Part shown: positions 18,201 through 27,263 of the stretch, in pieces
Position numbering within the stretch: the stretch's first letter is position 1
Layout of the letters: every line of letters begins with the position of its first letter
Assembly: GCA_016793865.1 (NCBI GenBank)
Contig: JAEULJ010000001.1
Coordinates: forward strand, 310,001-374,000
Origin: Altererythrobacter sp.
GTDB taxonomy: Bacteria > Pseudomonadota > Alphaproteobacteria > Sphingomonadales > Sphingomonadaceae
Reading direction: 5' to 3'
DNA: 64,000 bases
Made by a program: the position numbers and the translations under genes
The notes under the pieces: generated by a model
Told to the model about the DNA's origin: nothing
The model's database searches: none
What the model saw: only the letters and a program-made list of their open reading frames with translations

Positions 18201-19460
18201 CACCCGCTCCACCGTGGCGTCCAGCGGCAGGCTCCACACCGTGCCCTGCCTGGTCGCGACACCGCGCTGGACCAGCCCGGAAAGCTGCGTTTCGCCCTGC
18301 GCCAGCCGCCCGACGCGCAGGGTGTGGTCGATGGTGAGATCGGTGAAATCACCGTCCGCCGTGGCGATGAGCGCCGTGTTCTCCAGCCGGATTCCGGCGA
18401 GATCGAGCGGCCGGCGGGTCTCGGCGTTGACGACCAGGTTCTCGGCGCGGTTGCGGCCCAGATCGAGGAGCCCGCTGGCACGCAGGAACAGCGCCTGGGT
18501 GGCGACGGCATAGCGCCCGTCGATCCGACGCTGGGCGATCCGGGCGGACGCGTCCACCGAGACCGTCTTGCCGGCCAGTGCGGCCGGGGTGCCGGTGAGC
18601 ATTTCGCCCGGGGTCGCCTGGCCGTTGACGCGGAACAACCCGGCGCGGTTGGTGATGCGGAAGGCGGCGATCCGCTCGCCATCGCGGCGGGCCAGCGCGA
18701 AGCCGTTCCAGTCGCGCCAGGTGCCATCGCCCCCCACCTGCACGCGCCAGGCGGAGCCGCCGCCGAGCATCGCGGCGACCGGGCCATTGGCGGCGGCGGC
18801 GTAGTCCAGCGCCATGTCGAAGCGGTCGCCGTCGGGCTCGGCATCCAGCTTCACCACATAGCTGTCGGTCCGGCCCAGTTGCCCGCGCGAATTGACCACC
18901 AGCCGCCGGTTGGTGACCCGCGCCGACCCGTCGAGATCGACGCGCTGCGCGTTCGGCCCGGCGATGCCGGGCGCGAGGGTGAGATTGTCCACGGTCAGCC
19001 GGCCGATGGCGATGTCGAATCCCGGCAGCATCGGCGCCTCGGGATCGCCGGGCCGGAACTCCGGCGTCCGCAACAGTGTGGCGCGGCGCGCGGCGAGGCT
19101 GCGGATCTCGAGCGTGTTGCGCAGCCAGGCGGTCGGCCGCCAGTCGATCTCGGCGCGGGGAATGGTGGCGAACACGCCCTTCGTGTCGGACAGCCGCACA
19201 TCGCGCAGCACCGCCTTGCCGTAGAGATTGCCCTCGATCCGGCCGATGCGGATGTTGAGCCCGTTGGGCAGCGTCTGCGCCGCGATCCGCTCAGTCAGCG
19301 CGCGCTGGCCGATGGGGGTGTTGAGCACCAGCACCGCCGCCACGATCAGCAGCAACAGCGCCGCCACGAGGCCGAGCGCCCATTTCGCCACCCGCCATGC
19401 GCCCGACCGCCGCCGCGGCGGCGTGTCCTCGCGCAACTCCTCCTGCATCGCCTCGGCCAT
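15246..19460 (-). CDS. tamB: TamB, inner-membrane-anchored translocation and assembly protein
   Basis: A 1404-aa protein with an N-terminal signal anchor (about residues 27-47) followed by a very long beta-rich region of the AsmA/DUF490 type and the conserved C-terminal TamB domain. Family knowledge: TamB spans the periplasm as a hydrophobic groove, works with TamA in outer-membrane protein assembly and in anterograde phospholipid transport. Its ATG overlaps the tamA stop (ATGA). Length is typical. The complementary strand is open over almost the whole gene, a GC-bias artefact. Confidence 0.95.
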   Translation of the reverse strand: MAEAMQEELREDTPPRRRSGAWRVAKWALGLVAALLLLIVAAVLVLNTPIGQRALTERIAAQTLPNGLNIRIGRIEGNLYGKAVLRDVRLSDTKGVFATIPRAEIDWRPTAWLRNTLEIRSLAARRATLLRTPEFRPGDPEAPMLPGFDIAIGRLTVDNLTLAPGIAGPNAQRVDLDGSARVTNRRLVVNSRGQLGRTDSYVVKLDAEPDGDRFDMALDYAAAANGPVAAMLGGGSAWRVQVGGDGTWRDWNGFALARRDGERIAAFRITNRAGLFRVNGQATPGEMLTGTPAALAGKTVSVDASARIAQRRIDGRYAVATQALFLRASGLLDLGRNRAENLVVNAETRRPLDLAGIRLENTALIATADGDFTDLTIDHTLRVGRLAQGETQLSGLVQRGVATRQGTVWSLPLDATVERVRTGNALLDARLIRGRLGGTVRLDGNRLGSDRMRLAFPNASADVTLAGDLARGTYRVDGMVNASGLALQSVGRASGSAKITLDIGGRTPWSLVAGLSARIAPVTNATLANLAGERIAVRGGLILGSSRPIVFNKLVIDGSRLDAVLNGRVQGGRTTLAGRGRQADYGPFTVEATITDAGPHATLVFANPYPAAGLKDVRVAIEPAGDGFRIATTGQSLLGPFEGNLGLTMPRGGPTQIAIERMTVSETSVTGGLTLGEGAVAGNLALAGGGLDGTILLAPRGGGQGVDVDLTARDASFGGATPIAIARAEIKGRGDFSGGNSTFSGTARGAGLSYGTLFIGRFAAQGQVTNGVGRVDAFIAGRRTSSFALDLQADFARDRIAVATRGELAGRPISMPRRAVLTALEGGGWELAPTQVDFGGGGMVARGRFGGGDLQLGLHLQRMPLSLLDIVMADLGVGGTISGIVNYELGEGGLPRADARVLIDDLTRSGLVITSKPVDLALVANLDADDLAARAVFRNEDIQRGRLQARISGLPAGPDLMTRLRGGRLFAQLRYQGAAESLWRLAAVEAFDMTGPVAIAADATGTLADPLVRGAVSSENLRIRSALSGTDIRNVRMRGAFSGSRLAIRSFAGKASNGGDVSGSGFVDLAGLGERVQGRFLQVRGPRLDLRIAARNAHLLNANGLSATITGPLRIVSDGLGGTIAGRLQVDRASWALGSAAGAQALPRISTREINVPADIGPAAAGGGTWRYLINARADSRIDVRGLGMDSEWGADILLRGTTDAPRIGGEARVVRGAYSFAGTRFDLTRGIISFDENSPVDPRLDITAETAITGLTVRVRVTGNSLAPQIAFTSVPSLPEEEILARLLFGGSITSLAATDALQLGAAVASLRGGGGMDPINRLRTAIGLDRLRIVPADPALSRETGVALGKNIGRRFYVELVTDGRGYSATALEFRVTRWLSLLATVSTVGRQSAVVKVSRDY

Positions 19461-21589
19461 CAGAACGCCTGCCCCAGCGAGACATAGACGGCCACGAAGC
19501 TGTCCTCCGGCTCGGGATTGAGGGGCACGCCGACATCGATCCGCAGCGGCCCGAAACCGGTGGCGTAGCGGAAGCCGACGCCCGCGCCGAACTTGAGCGC
19601 ATCGAAGCCGGGCGTGGGATCGACACCCACCGCACCGGCATCGAAGAACGGCACCACCGAAAGCGCGCCGCCGAAGAAGTCGGTCTTGATCCGCGCCTCC
19701 AGCGACACCTCGCTGAGCGAGCGCCCGCCGATGGGCTCGCCGAATTCGTTGCGCGGGCCGATCGCCTGGTAGCCGTAGCCGCGCACCGAACTGCCGCCAC
19801 CGGCATAGAGCCGGCGGGAAGGCGCGATCGAGAACAGCGGCGCACCCGGGATGCTGGCCAGCCGCACCCGGCCCGCCAGCACCACGCCGTCGCTCAAGCT
19901 CTGGTAGTACGAGGCATCGGCCTGGGTGCGAACGTAGAAGAACTGCTGGCCCTGCGTGCGCGATGCCTCGGGCGCGACGAAGCCGGTGAGGCGGAAGCCG
20001 CGCGTGGGGTTCAGCAGATCGTCGCTGGTGTCGATGGTGGCGCGGCCGTGGACGCCGGCGATGAGATATTCCTGGCGCGGCCGCTCGATGCCTTCGACCA
20101 GCCGGTTGCGCTCGTCGGTGTAGAGCACCTGCGCGCCCAGCGACCAGCTGAACGGCTTCTGGAACAGGAGATTGGACAGCCGCTCGAAGTTGGCGACGAA
20201 TGCCACGGTGCGCGCATCGAAGGCGGCGTTGTTCCGCGTCTGGGCATAGGCGTCGAAGGACAGCACCTGGTCGCGCCCGCGGAAATTGTTGAAGCGGACC
20301 GTCCCGCCTGCGAGCTGTTCCTGCGTGCCGGCGATACCGCGCAGGCGCACCAGCCCTTCCGGTTGGAAGAAGTTGCGGTGCTCCCAGCTCGCTTCCAGCC
20401 GGAAACCCTCGAGCGAGCCGTAGCCAACGGCTCCGGCGATGGTCCGAAGCTTGCCGCGCTCGATGGCGACATCCATCGCCACGGTGCCGGGCTGGTCCCC
20501 CTGAGGCGGGGCAACCTCGCGCGGGGTCAGGACGACCGAGGACACGAGGCCGGTTGCAAGGATCGCCCGGCGCAGGTCGAACTCCAGGCTGCGCTTGTAG
20601 ATATCGCCCGGGGCGAAGCGCGCGATACGGGCGAGATGGCGGCTGGACAGGAACTCGGGATCGCTGCTGATCACCTCCCCAAAGGCATATTTGCCTTTCG
20701 GAGCGACCGCCATCGTAAGATCGCCCTCGCCCCTGTCGTGGTCGATGAGGAGCTGGGGGTCATCGATCGAGGCGAAGGGATAACCCGTCTCGCCCAGCGC
20801 CACGTCGAGATCGGCGCGCTCGCGCACGATGGTGTCGCTCTGAAGGAAATCGCCTGGCTGGATCTCGAAGGAGCGGCGAAGCGCTGCGCCATCGGGCGCG
20901 GTCGCGAGCGTGCCCAGATCGACCGCGCCATAACGATAGCGCTCGCCCGGAACGATGTCGAAGCGCACCATCGGATGCTCGCTCGACGTGTCCCGCCCCG
21001 GCTCCTGCGCTCCGATGGAGCGGATCACCTGGCCATCGTAGTAGCCATAAACCCGCAGCAGGTTGGCGAGCAGAGCCTCGTCCTCGCGCGCCCGGGCGGC
21101 GATCTGGGCGAGGTTGTCCGAATTGCTGTCGAGGCTGCGTAGGGTGGAGAGTTCCGCATAGCGCGCCACGAAGGCATCGGTATCGAGGAACGGCGGCTCG
21201 CGCTGGGGGAAGCCGAGCACCAGCTCGTTGCTGATCTTGCGGGTTTCGGCGTCGGCGAAGCTGAGCGCCGGGCCGGAAAGCTGGAGATCGGCATATTGCA
21301 CCGGTGGCTCCGCCGCGATCTCGGGCAGGGGCGGAAGCTCGATGGTGTCGGGCCAGGCCAGGGTGACGCCGGGCAGTTCGTCCATCGGGGTTTCGGGGTC
21401 GATGGCCGGCGCGGGTGTGGTGGCCGTCTCCGGCTCGCCCTGGCTCGCCCAGGCTTCCGGATCGGCGACCGCGCTGTCGGGGATCAGTTCCTCCAGCCTG
21501 GGAACGGTGGTCGTGTCCTGCGCTGCCGCCGGCCCGGCGGCGCTGATGGCGAGAACCGCGAGCGCGCCGGCCAGCAGCCCCGCTCGCAC
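19460..21589 (-). CDS. tamA: TamA, Omp85-family outer membrane protein
   Basis: A 709-aa outer-membrane protein with a Sec signal peptide (cleavage after SAAGPAAAQ), an Ala/Pro-rich spacer, POTRA domains over about residues 160-370 and a C-terminal 16-strand Omp85 barrel ending in VYVSLGQAF with the terminal Phe expected for BAM recognition. I choose GTG 21589, which lies 17 bp past the bpt stop with GGCGGGGGCG upstream; longer frames run back through bpt. TamA partners TamB in outer-membrane biogenesis. Confidence 0.92.
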   Translation of the reverse strand: MRAGLLAGALAVLAISAAGPAAAQDTTTVPRLEELIPDSAVADPEAWASQGEPETATTPAPAIDPETPMDELPGVTLAWPDTIELPPLPEIAAEPPVQYADLQLSGPALSFADAETRKISNELVLGFPQREPPFLDTDAFVARYAELSTLRSLDSNSDNLAQIAARAREDEALLANLLRVYGYYDGQVIRSIGAQEPGRDTSSEHPMVRFDIVPGERYRYGAVDLGTLATAPDGAALRRSFEIQPGDFLQSDTIVRERADLDVALGETGYPFASIDDPQLLIDHDRGEGDLTMAVAPKGKYAFGEVISSDPEFLSSRHLARIARFAPGDIYKRSLEFDLRRAILATGLVSSVVLTPREVAPPQGDQPGTVAMDVAIERGKLRTIAGAVGYGSLEGFRLEASWEHRNFFQPEGLVRLRGIAGTQEQLAGGTVRFNNFRGRDQVLSFDAYAQTRNNAAFDARTVAFVANFERLSNLLFQKPFSWSLGAQVLYTDERNRLVEGIERPRQEYLIAGVHGRATIDTSDDLLNPTRGFRLTGFVAPEASRTQGQQFFYVRTQADASYYQSLSDGVVLAGRVRLASIPGAPLFSIAPSRRLYAGGGSSVRGYGYQAIGPRNEFGEPIGGRSLSEVSLEARIKTDFFGGALSVVPFFDAGAVGVDPTPGFDALKFGAGVGFRYATGFGPLRIDVGVPLNPEPEDSFVAVYVSLGQAF

Positions 21590-21605
21590 GCCAACGCCCC
21601 CGCCG

Positions 21606-22448
21606 TCAGACGGCGACGTGATAAGGCGCGGGAACGGCGTCCTTGCCGGGAAGGCCGGGGCGCTCTGCACACAGGCGCGGCCCGACAGCGGCGGCGATGA
21701 GGCGGCTGTGCTCGTCATCGGCGATACGTTCCCACCCCTGGGTGGTGAGTCGCTCGAGAGGGCGGAAGCGGATCTTGTACTGCATCCGGTCGCTGCCCGC
21801 GACCCAATAGCCCAGATATACGTAAGGCAGCCCGCGCTCGGCGGCGCGGCGGATGTGGTCGAGGATGATGTAAGTGCCAAGTCCGGAACGCGCCTCTGCC
21901 TCAGGGTCGTAGAAGCTGTAGATCATCGACAGCCCGTCACCCTGGAAATCCGTCAGGCAGGCACCGATCAATCTTCCCGGCCGCGACCCCACCACAGGTT
22001 CCCTGTACTCAATCACATAGCTTGAGACAGGAGAGTGTTCCACCATATCCGCAAAGTCGCTTTCCTCCATCCGCGTCATGCCCCCGCCGGGATGGCGATG
22101 AGCCAGATAGCGCTGGAGCAGCTCGTATTGTTCGGCGGTGGCCCAGGGGCGGCATTCGGTCACCACGAGATCGCCCTGGCGCTTCGTCAGGCGCCTCTGC
22201 GTGTCCGAGGGCCGGAACTCGCCAGCCACCACCCGCACCGAGACGCAGGCCTGGCAGTTCAGGCAGCTCGGGCGATAGGCCACCGTCTGGCTGCGGCGGA
22301 AGCCGATCCTGCCGAGCGCCTCGTTCAGCTCGTCGGCATTGGTGCCGCGCAGTTCGGTGAAGACCTTCCGCTCGCTCCTGCCCTCCAGATAGGGGCAGGG
22401 ATTGGGCGCGGTCACGAAGAAGCGCGGAAAGCGAACCGGTGCCGTCAC
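21606..22448 (-). CDS. bpt: Aminoacyl-tRNA--protein transferase (N-degron pathway)
   Basis: A 280-aa protein of the bacterial ATE1-like family: Bpt moves Leu (some homologues Arg) from aminoacyl-tRNA to substrates with N-terminal acidic residues, targeting them to ClpAP. Motifs: [18 protein letters not shown] near the N-terminus, the Cys-rich [12 protein letters not shown], and the late [18 protein letters not shown]. The start is GTG 22448. It heads a same-strand run with tamA and tamB; why a degradation enzyme sits with an outer-membrane assembly pair is unexplained. Confidence 0.93.
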   Translation of the reverse strand: MTAPVRFPRFFVTAPNPCPYLEGRSERKVFTELRGTNADELNEALGRIGFRRSQTVAYRPSCLNCQACVSVRVVAGEFRPSDTQRRLTKRQGDLVVTECRPWATAEQYELLQRYLAHRHPGGGMTRMEESDFADMVEHSPVSSYVIEYREPVVGSRPGRLIGACLTDFQGDGLSMIYSFYDPEAEARSGLGTYIILDHIRRAAERGLPYVYLGYWVAGSDRMQYKIRFRPLERLTTQGWERIADDEHSRLIAAAVGPRLCAERPGLPGKDAVPAPYHVAV

Positions 22449-22631
22449 GCTGGTGACCCATCCCTAGTCAATGGTGAGCGCCTCCCGCCAACCGTTAACG
22501 CGATTTTATGCATCTTTCGAAAGCGGGGTAAAAGGGGCTTAACCACGAATTTTTGTCGCTCTGCCCCGTTGCTGGACACCCCGCCCGCTCCGGGACGGCG
22601 TATCCCCCCGCCGGCGGTCCGCGCGCCGGGG

Positions 22632-23879
22632 TCACTCCAGATCGAAAGTCTCCACCGAATAGCCGCGGGCGCGCAGCGCGGCGACCAGTGCGGCGATCTG
22701 CGCGCCGTCGCGCGCCTCGCACTCGATATCGGTGAACAGGCCCTTGGCCGGCAGGGATGTGAAGATGCGCTGATGGTGGATCTCGATGATGTTGACGTTG
22801 TGCGCGGCGAATTCGCCCATCACCTGGTAGAGTGCGCCCGCCCGGTCCTGAAGCGCGATCCTGAGGCGCGCCATCCGCCCGCTTCGCACCTGGTCGCGCA
22901 GCAGCACATTGGCGAGCAGGCGGGTGTCGATATTCCCGCCGCACAGCACCAGCCCCACCCGCCTGCCGGCGAAGCGCGCCGGATTGGACAGCACCGCGGC
23001 CAGCCCGGCCGCGCCCGCGCCCTCCACCACGGTCTTCTCGATCTGCAGCAGCAGGGCGACCGCGTGCTCCAGCGCGCCCTCGTCGACCAGCAGGATCTCG
23101 TCCACCAGCCCGGCGATCACCTCGGCGGTGAAGCGTCCGGGCGCCTTGACCGCGATGCCTTCGGCCAGCGTGTCGCCGCCGCAGCGCATGTCCTGCCCGC
23201 TCAGATGGGCATACATCGAAGGGAACAGCCGCGCCTGCACGCCGATCAGCGAGATGTCGGGATCGATGGCGCGCGCCGCCGTGGCCATGCCGCTCATCAG
23301 CCCGCCGCCGCCGATCGGCACGACGAGGCAGTCGAGCGCGGGCTCCTGCGCCAGCATCTCGAGCGCCACCGTGCCTTGCCCGGCGGCGACGTCGGGATCG
23401 TCGAAGGGGTGCACGAATGTCAGCCCGCGCTCCGCCTCGAGCTGGCGGGCATGGGCATAGGCCTCGTCGAAGGTTTCGCCGAAAAGCTCGACATTCCCCC
23501 CCACGCTCTCGGTCTGCATGACCTTCACCGTTGGCGTGGTGCGCGGCATCACGATGGTGACCGGCACGCCCAGCCGGGTGCCGTGGTAGGACAGCCCCTG
23601 GCTGTGGTTGCCGGCCGAGGCCGCGATCACCCCCCGAGCGCGCCGTTCCTCGTCCAGCAGCAGGAGCGCGTTGAGCGCTCCGCGTTCCTTGTAGGCGGCG
23701 GTGAACTGAAGGTTTTCGAACTTGAGCCAGATCTCGCAGCCGGCGATCCGCGACAGGGTCTGCGAATGCAGCATCGGCGTTTGCACCACCGCGCCCTCGA
23801 TCCGCGCGGCGGCGGCGCGCACATCGGCGATGGTGAGCCGTTCGCTGGCGGGGCGGGTGGCGGGGTCGGTGGCGTCCAT
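22632..23879 (-). CDS. ilvA: Threonine ammonia-lyase with C-terminal ACT domain
   Basis: PLP enzyme of 415 aa converting threonine to 2-oxobutanoate, usually for isoleucine synthesis. The PLP Lys is K64 (AAYKERGALN); ASAGNHSQG (87-95) and the phosphate-binding GGGGL (190-194) follow. An ACT-like regulatory domain occupies about 335-415, so the enzyme is the shorter single-ACT form that may be allosterically regulated. Divergent from the exported amidohydrolase; monocistronic as far as seen. Confidence 0.93.
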   Translation of the reverse strand: MDATDPATRPASERLTIADVRAAAARIEGAVVQTPMLHSQTLSRIAGCEIWLKFENLQFTAAYKERGALNALLLLDEERRARGVIAASAGNHSQGLSYHGTRLGVPVTIVMPRTTPTVKVMQTESVGGNVELFGETFDEAYAHARQLEAERGLTFVHPFDDPDVAAGQGTVALEMLAQEPALDCLVVPIGGGGLMSGMATAARAIDPDISLIGVQARLFPSMYAHLSGQDMRCGGDTLAEGIAVKAPGRFTAEVIAGLVDEILLVDEGALEHAVALLLQIEKTVVEGAGAAGLAAVLSNPARFAGRRVGLVLCGGNIDTRLLANVLLRDQVRSGRMARLRIALQDRAGALYQVMGEFAAHNVNIIEIHHQRIFTSLPAKGLFTDIECEARDGAQIAALVAALRARGYSVETFDLE

Positions 23880-23997
23880 AGGGCTGGCCGCTTAGGGGGC
23901 GCGGTGAAGGCGCGCAATCCATCGAAATCCTTTGCCGCGCGCAAGCATTGCCCTAGGCGGGCCGCCGTCCCGTCCGTCCCGCAAGGTCTCCCCGCGC

Positions 23998-25671
23998 ATG
24001 GCCCTATCCCGTCCTGCCCTCCCGATCGCCGCGCTGCTGCTGGCGCTTGCCGCCGCCGGACCCGCGCGGGCCGACCAGATGGTCGACAATGTCGAAGGCA
24101 TCCGCATCGGCGAGGATGGCCGCGTCGACCGCTTCGAGGCGATCTGGATCGACGACGATGGTCGCGTGAAGCAGGTATTCGACCGCGGCGACAAGCGCCC
24201 CGAAAGGGTCCGCTATCGGGTGGATGGCAAGGGGCAGGTGCTGATCCCCGGGCTGATCGACGCGCACCTCCACGTCATGGGCCTGGGGCTGGCCGCGCTG
24301 ACGCTCGACCTGTCGGATACCGCCACGCTGGAGGAAGCGCTGGAAAGGATCGCCGCCTTCGCGCGCGACAATCCGCAGCGCCCGTGGATCATCGGGCGCG
24401 GCTGGAACCAGGAGAAATGGGGCCTGGGCCGTTTCCCCACCGCCGCCGAGCTCGACCGCGCCGTGGCCGACCGACCGGTATGGCTGGAACGCGTGGACGG
24501 CCACGCCGGCTGGGCCAACAGCGCGGCGATGAAGGCGGCGGGCGTGGGGCCGGGTATCGCCAATCCGCCGGGCGGCCGGGTCGAGCGCGTGGGCCGCTCG
24601 ATGATACCGTCGGGCATCTTCGTGGATGCGGCGATGGCGCTGGTGACCAAGGCCGTGCCCGAGCCGCGACCAGCCGACCGCGACGCCGCGCTGATCGAGG
24701 CGCAGGCCATCCTGCACCGCAGCGGCATCACCGCCGCCGCCGACATGGGCACCACGATCGAGGACTGGCAGGCATTCCGCCGCGCTGGCGACGTCGGCCG
24801 GCTCACGCTGCGGATCATGGCCTATGCCGCCGGACCGGAGGCGATGACGCTGATCGGCGGCAGCGAGCCGACCCCCTGGCTCTATGACGACAGGCTGCGC
24901 CTCAACGGCGTGAAGCTCTATCTCGACGGCGCGCTGGGATCGCGCGGGGCCTGGCTCAAGAAGCCCTATGCCGACGATCCCGCCAACACCGGCCTGCCGC
25001 TGATGAGCGCATCGCAGCTTCGCAACACCATCGTGCGCGCGGCGCTGGGCAATTTCCAGATTGCGGTTCACGCCATCGGCGATGCCGCCGACGCGGAGGT
25101 GCTGGCCGCCTTCGGGGAAGTCGCGGCGAGCTTCGCGGGTGACCGGCGCTGGCGGGTGGAGCATGCCCAGATCGTCGACCCGGCGGATATCGCGGGCTTC
25201 GGGCGCCACGGCATCATCGCCTCGATGCAGCCGGTCCACCAGACATCCGACCGGCTGATGGCGGAGGCGCGGCTGGGACCGGCGCGGCTGGCGGGGGCCT
25301 ATGCCTGGAACTCGATCGCCGCGACCGGCGCGAAGCTGGCGTTCGGGTCCGACGCGCCGGTCGAGCGGCCCGACCCGTTCGCCGGCCTCGCCGCGGCAAG
25401 CACCCGCACCGATGCCGGGGGGGAACCCTTCGGCGGCTGGATCCCGGCGGAGCGGGTCAGCCGCGAGGCTGCGCTCGCCGCCTACACCGCCACCGCCGCC
25501 TTCGCCGGATTCGCGGAGAAGCGCTTCGGCCGGCTGGCCGAGGGGGAACGGGCCGATTTCGTGCTCATCGACCGCGATCCGCTCCTCGCCTCACCCGACG
25601 AACTGCGCGCCACGCGGGTGCTGGAAACCTGGGTGGGTGGCTCCCGGGTGTTCTCCGCCGCGGCGAAGTGA
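23998..25671 (+). CDS. Exported amidohydrolase, YtcJ-like
   Basis: A 557-aa metal-dependent amidohydrolase (family 3) with a Sec signal peptide (residues 1-25, ending PARA). The metal-binding HxH is H90/H92 in LIDAHLHVMGLG; later His residues in AIGDAAD and VEHAQIV, and the Asp in FGSDAPVERPDPF, complete the usual site. The natural substrate is unknown; relatives hydrolyse N-acyl or cyclic amides in the periplasm. ATG 23998 is preferred because it starts exactly at the signal peptide. Confidence 0.88.
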   Translation: MALSRPALPIAALLLALAAAGPARADQMVDNVEGIRIGEDGRVDRFEAIWIDDDGRVKQVFDRGDKRPERVRYRVDGKGQVLIPGLIDAHLHVMGLGLAALTLDLSDTATLEEALERIAAFARDNPQRPWIIGRGWNQEKWGLGRFPTAAELDRAVADRPVWLERVDGHAGWANSAAMKAAGVGPGIANPPGGRVERVGRSMIPSGIFVDAAMALVTKAVPEPRPADRDAALIEAQAILHRSGITAAADMGTTIEDWQAFRRAGDVGRLTLRIMAYAAGPEAMTLIGGSEPTPWLYDDRLRLNGVKLYLDGALGSRGAWLKKPYADDPANTGLPLMSASQLRNTIVRAALGNFQIAVHAIGDAADAEVLAAFGEVAASFAGDRRWRVEHAQIVDPADIAGFGRHGIIASMQPVHQTSDRLMAEARLGPARLAGAYAWNSIAATGAKLAFGSDAPVERPDPFAGLAAASTRTDAGGEPFGGWIPAERVSREAALAAYTATAAFAGFAEKRFGRLAEGERADFVLIDRDPLLASPDELRATRVLETWVGGSRVFSAAAK

Positions 25672-25773
25672 ACGGCTTGCATGGCGGTGCCGGCGCCCTT
25701 AACCCGGCAGAAAGCATTTCGCCTCTAGAGGCCGAAACCGCAGGCCCTGCGGGGATTGCGAAACGGAGAAACC

Positions 25774-25992
25774 ATGCCTGTTCGATCAGTTCCAGTTCGG
25801 CTCGCGCTCGCTTCGGCGGCGTTGGCGGCCGCCGCCCTGCCCCTGGCCGCCGGTGCGGTCACACGGGCCAGCGCGCCGGTGGAGGACGCCAACGGGTTGG
25901 CCGGGCAGGGAACGATTTTCTTCCTCGCCGGTATCGCCGTCGTCGCACTCGCAGTGGTGCTTCTGCCGGAGGATCAACCGTCCAGCCCGTGA
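25774..25992 (+). CDS. Tiny exported membrane protein, first of a related pair
   Basis: A 72-aa protein: signal peptide (about 1-27), short segment containing TRASAPVEDANGLAGQG, one C-terminal transmembrane helix (FFLAGIAVVALAVVLL) and an acidic tail. GGAG lies correctly before the ATG. The layout and several residues match the 68-aa protein 160 bp downstream (APV ... L-G ... helix ... D/E-x-P-x-S), so the two look like diverged duplicates. Function not known. Confidence 0.7.
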   Translation: MPVRSVPVRLALASAALAAAALPLAAGAVTRASAPVEDANGLAGQGTIFFLAGIAVVALAVVLLPEDQPSSP

Positions 25993-26152
25993 CTGGGCCT
26001 CCGGTGTGGCCAATGGGTAACAACAAGGCCGTAAAGACGCTTTTTCATCCGAAACGCATTGTTTGAATGAACCATTTCAGTCTTGCACCGTTCAAAGGCC
26101 GGGACTAACAGGCCCACGAACGAGAAGGCAGAGTTCTCGAAGGAGATTATCG

Positions 26153-26359
26153 ATGAAGTTCCGTACCTTTGCCGCTGCCGCCGCCGTCGCCTCGATGGTT
26201 GCCGCCCCCGCAGTGGTCGCCGCCGATCGCGCCGCCGCTCCTGTGTCGGGTGAATCGGAGCTCGGTGGCTCGGCCATTCTGGCCGTTCTCGCGGTTGCCG
26301 CCGTCATCGGCGCGATCGTCATTGCGGTCGATTCGAACGACGAGCCTGTCAGCGCCTGA
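26153..26359 (+). CDS. Tiny exported membrane protein, second of a related pair
   Basis: A 68-aa protein with a signal peptide (MKFRTFAAAAAVASMVAAP...), the segment RAAAPVSGESELGG, one transmembrane helix (AILAVLAVAAVIGAIVIAV) and the tail DSNDEPVSA. A strong AAGGAG precedes the ATG, and a perfect terminator follows, so it is well expressed or at least a real transcription unit. Related to the upstream 72-aa protein. Function not known. Confidence 0.75.
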   Translation: MKFRTFAAAAAVASMVAAPAVVAADRAAAPVSGESELGGSAILAVLAVAAVIGAIVIAVDSNDEPVSA

Positions 26360-26385
26360 CGCCGACAACTCGAACGAGTTAGGAA

Positions 26386-26414
26386 AGCGGGGCCTTCGGG
26401 TCCCGCTTTTTTTT
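26386..26414 (+). terminator. Rho-independent terminator after the small-protein pair
   Basis: AGCGGG (26386-26391) pairs with CCCGCT (26402-26407), with an inner CC-TTCG-GG tetraloop stem, followed by eight Ts (26407-26414). One of the clearest terminators in the window. Confidence 0.9.
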
Positions 26415-26464
26415 GGTCTGCCATGCCAGTCCGTGATCTGGCGCGGCGACCGTTACGGGTGGCG

Positions 26465-27259
26465 TCAGCCCCCTTCCTCCACGGGCGCCGCCGGCTCGCC
26501 CTCGTCGGCCGTGCTGCGTTCCTTGCGTTCCATGAAGCGCATCACCAGCAGCGATCCTTCGAACAGCAGCACCAGCGGGATCGCCAGCATGAGCTGGGAG
26601 ATGACGTCCGGCGGGGTCGCGACCGCCGCGATGACGAAAGCCAGCACGATCATGTAGCGGCGCGCCCGCACGAGCTGCTCGCGGCTGACGATGCCGGCGA
26701 TGTTCAGCAGCAGCAACAGCACCGGCAAGAGGAAGCTCAGCCCGAAGGCAAGGATGAACTGCATCACCAGCCCGAGGTAATCCTCGCTGTTGGGAAGCGC
26801 CTCGATCACCACCCCTCCCGGCCGGCCCTGGAAACCAAGGAACCAGTGGAACGCGGTGGGCATGACCACGAAATAGGCGAGCGCGCCTCCGGCCAGGAAC
26901 AGCACGGGCGTGGCCAGCAGGAAAGGCAGGAACGCCTTCTTCTCCTTCGCATAAAGGCCCGGCGCGATGAATGCCCACAGCTGGTTGGCGATGACCGGGA
27001 AACTGACGAAGAACGCCGACCACAGCGCCACCTTCAGCTCGACGAAAAACTGGCCGTAGAGCTTGGTGTAAATCAGCCGGTCCTGCCCGGCATCGAGCAG
27101 GGGCTGCACCAGAAACGCCAGGATATCCTTGGCGAAATAGAGGCTGACGAAGAACGCCACCGCCAGCGCGGCGACCGCGCGCAGCAGGCGCGCGCGCAGT
27201 TCCACCAGATGCTCGAGCAGCGGCGCGGGGGTCTCGTCGATGTCCTTGATGAAGCCCAC
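26465..27259 (-). CDS. tatC: Sec-independent protein translocase TatC
   Basis: Six-helix core of the twin-arginine translocase; with TatB it forms the receptor for folded Tat substrates. 264 aa. The conserved N-terminal helix APLLEHLVELRARLLRA and the F-x2-PGLYAKEKKAFLPF motif are present. I choose GTG 27259, 4 bp past the tatB stop; an alternative TTG at 27292 overlaps tatB. It is last in tatABC. Confidence 0.94.
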   Translation of the reverse strand: MGFIKDIDETPAPLLEHLVELRARLLRAVAALAVAFFVSLYFAKDILAFLVQPLLDAGQDRLIYTKLYGQFFVELKVALWSAFFVSFPVIANQLWAFIAPGLYAKEKKAFLPFLLATPVLFLAGGALAYFVVMPTAFHWFLGFQGRPGGVVIEALPNSEDYLGLVMQFILAFGLSFLLPVLLLLLNIAGIVSREQLVRARRYMIVLAFVIAAVATPPDVISQLMLAIPLVLLFEGSLLVMRFMERKERSTADEGEPAAPVEEGG

Positions 27260-27263
27260 GCCT

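Noticed and set aside
15219-19487. Open frame of over 1400 codons on the plus strand
   Set aside because: Fully antisense to tamB, whose protein is recognisable end to end; the frame has Arg/His/Gln-rich composition typical of GC-bias antisense openness.
22035-24887. Open frame of about 950 codons on the plus strand
   Set aside because: Runs antisense to bpt and ilvA and then out of frame through the amidohydrolase gene; no domain is recognisable.
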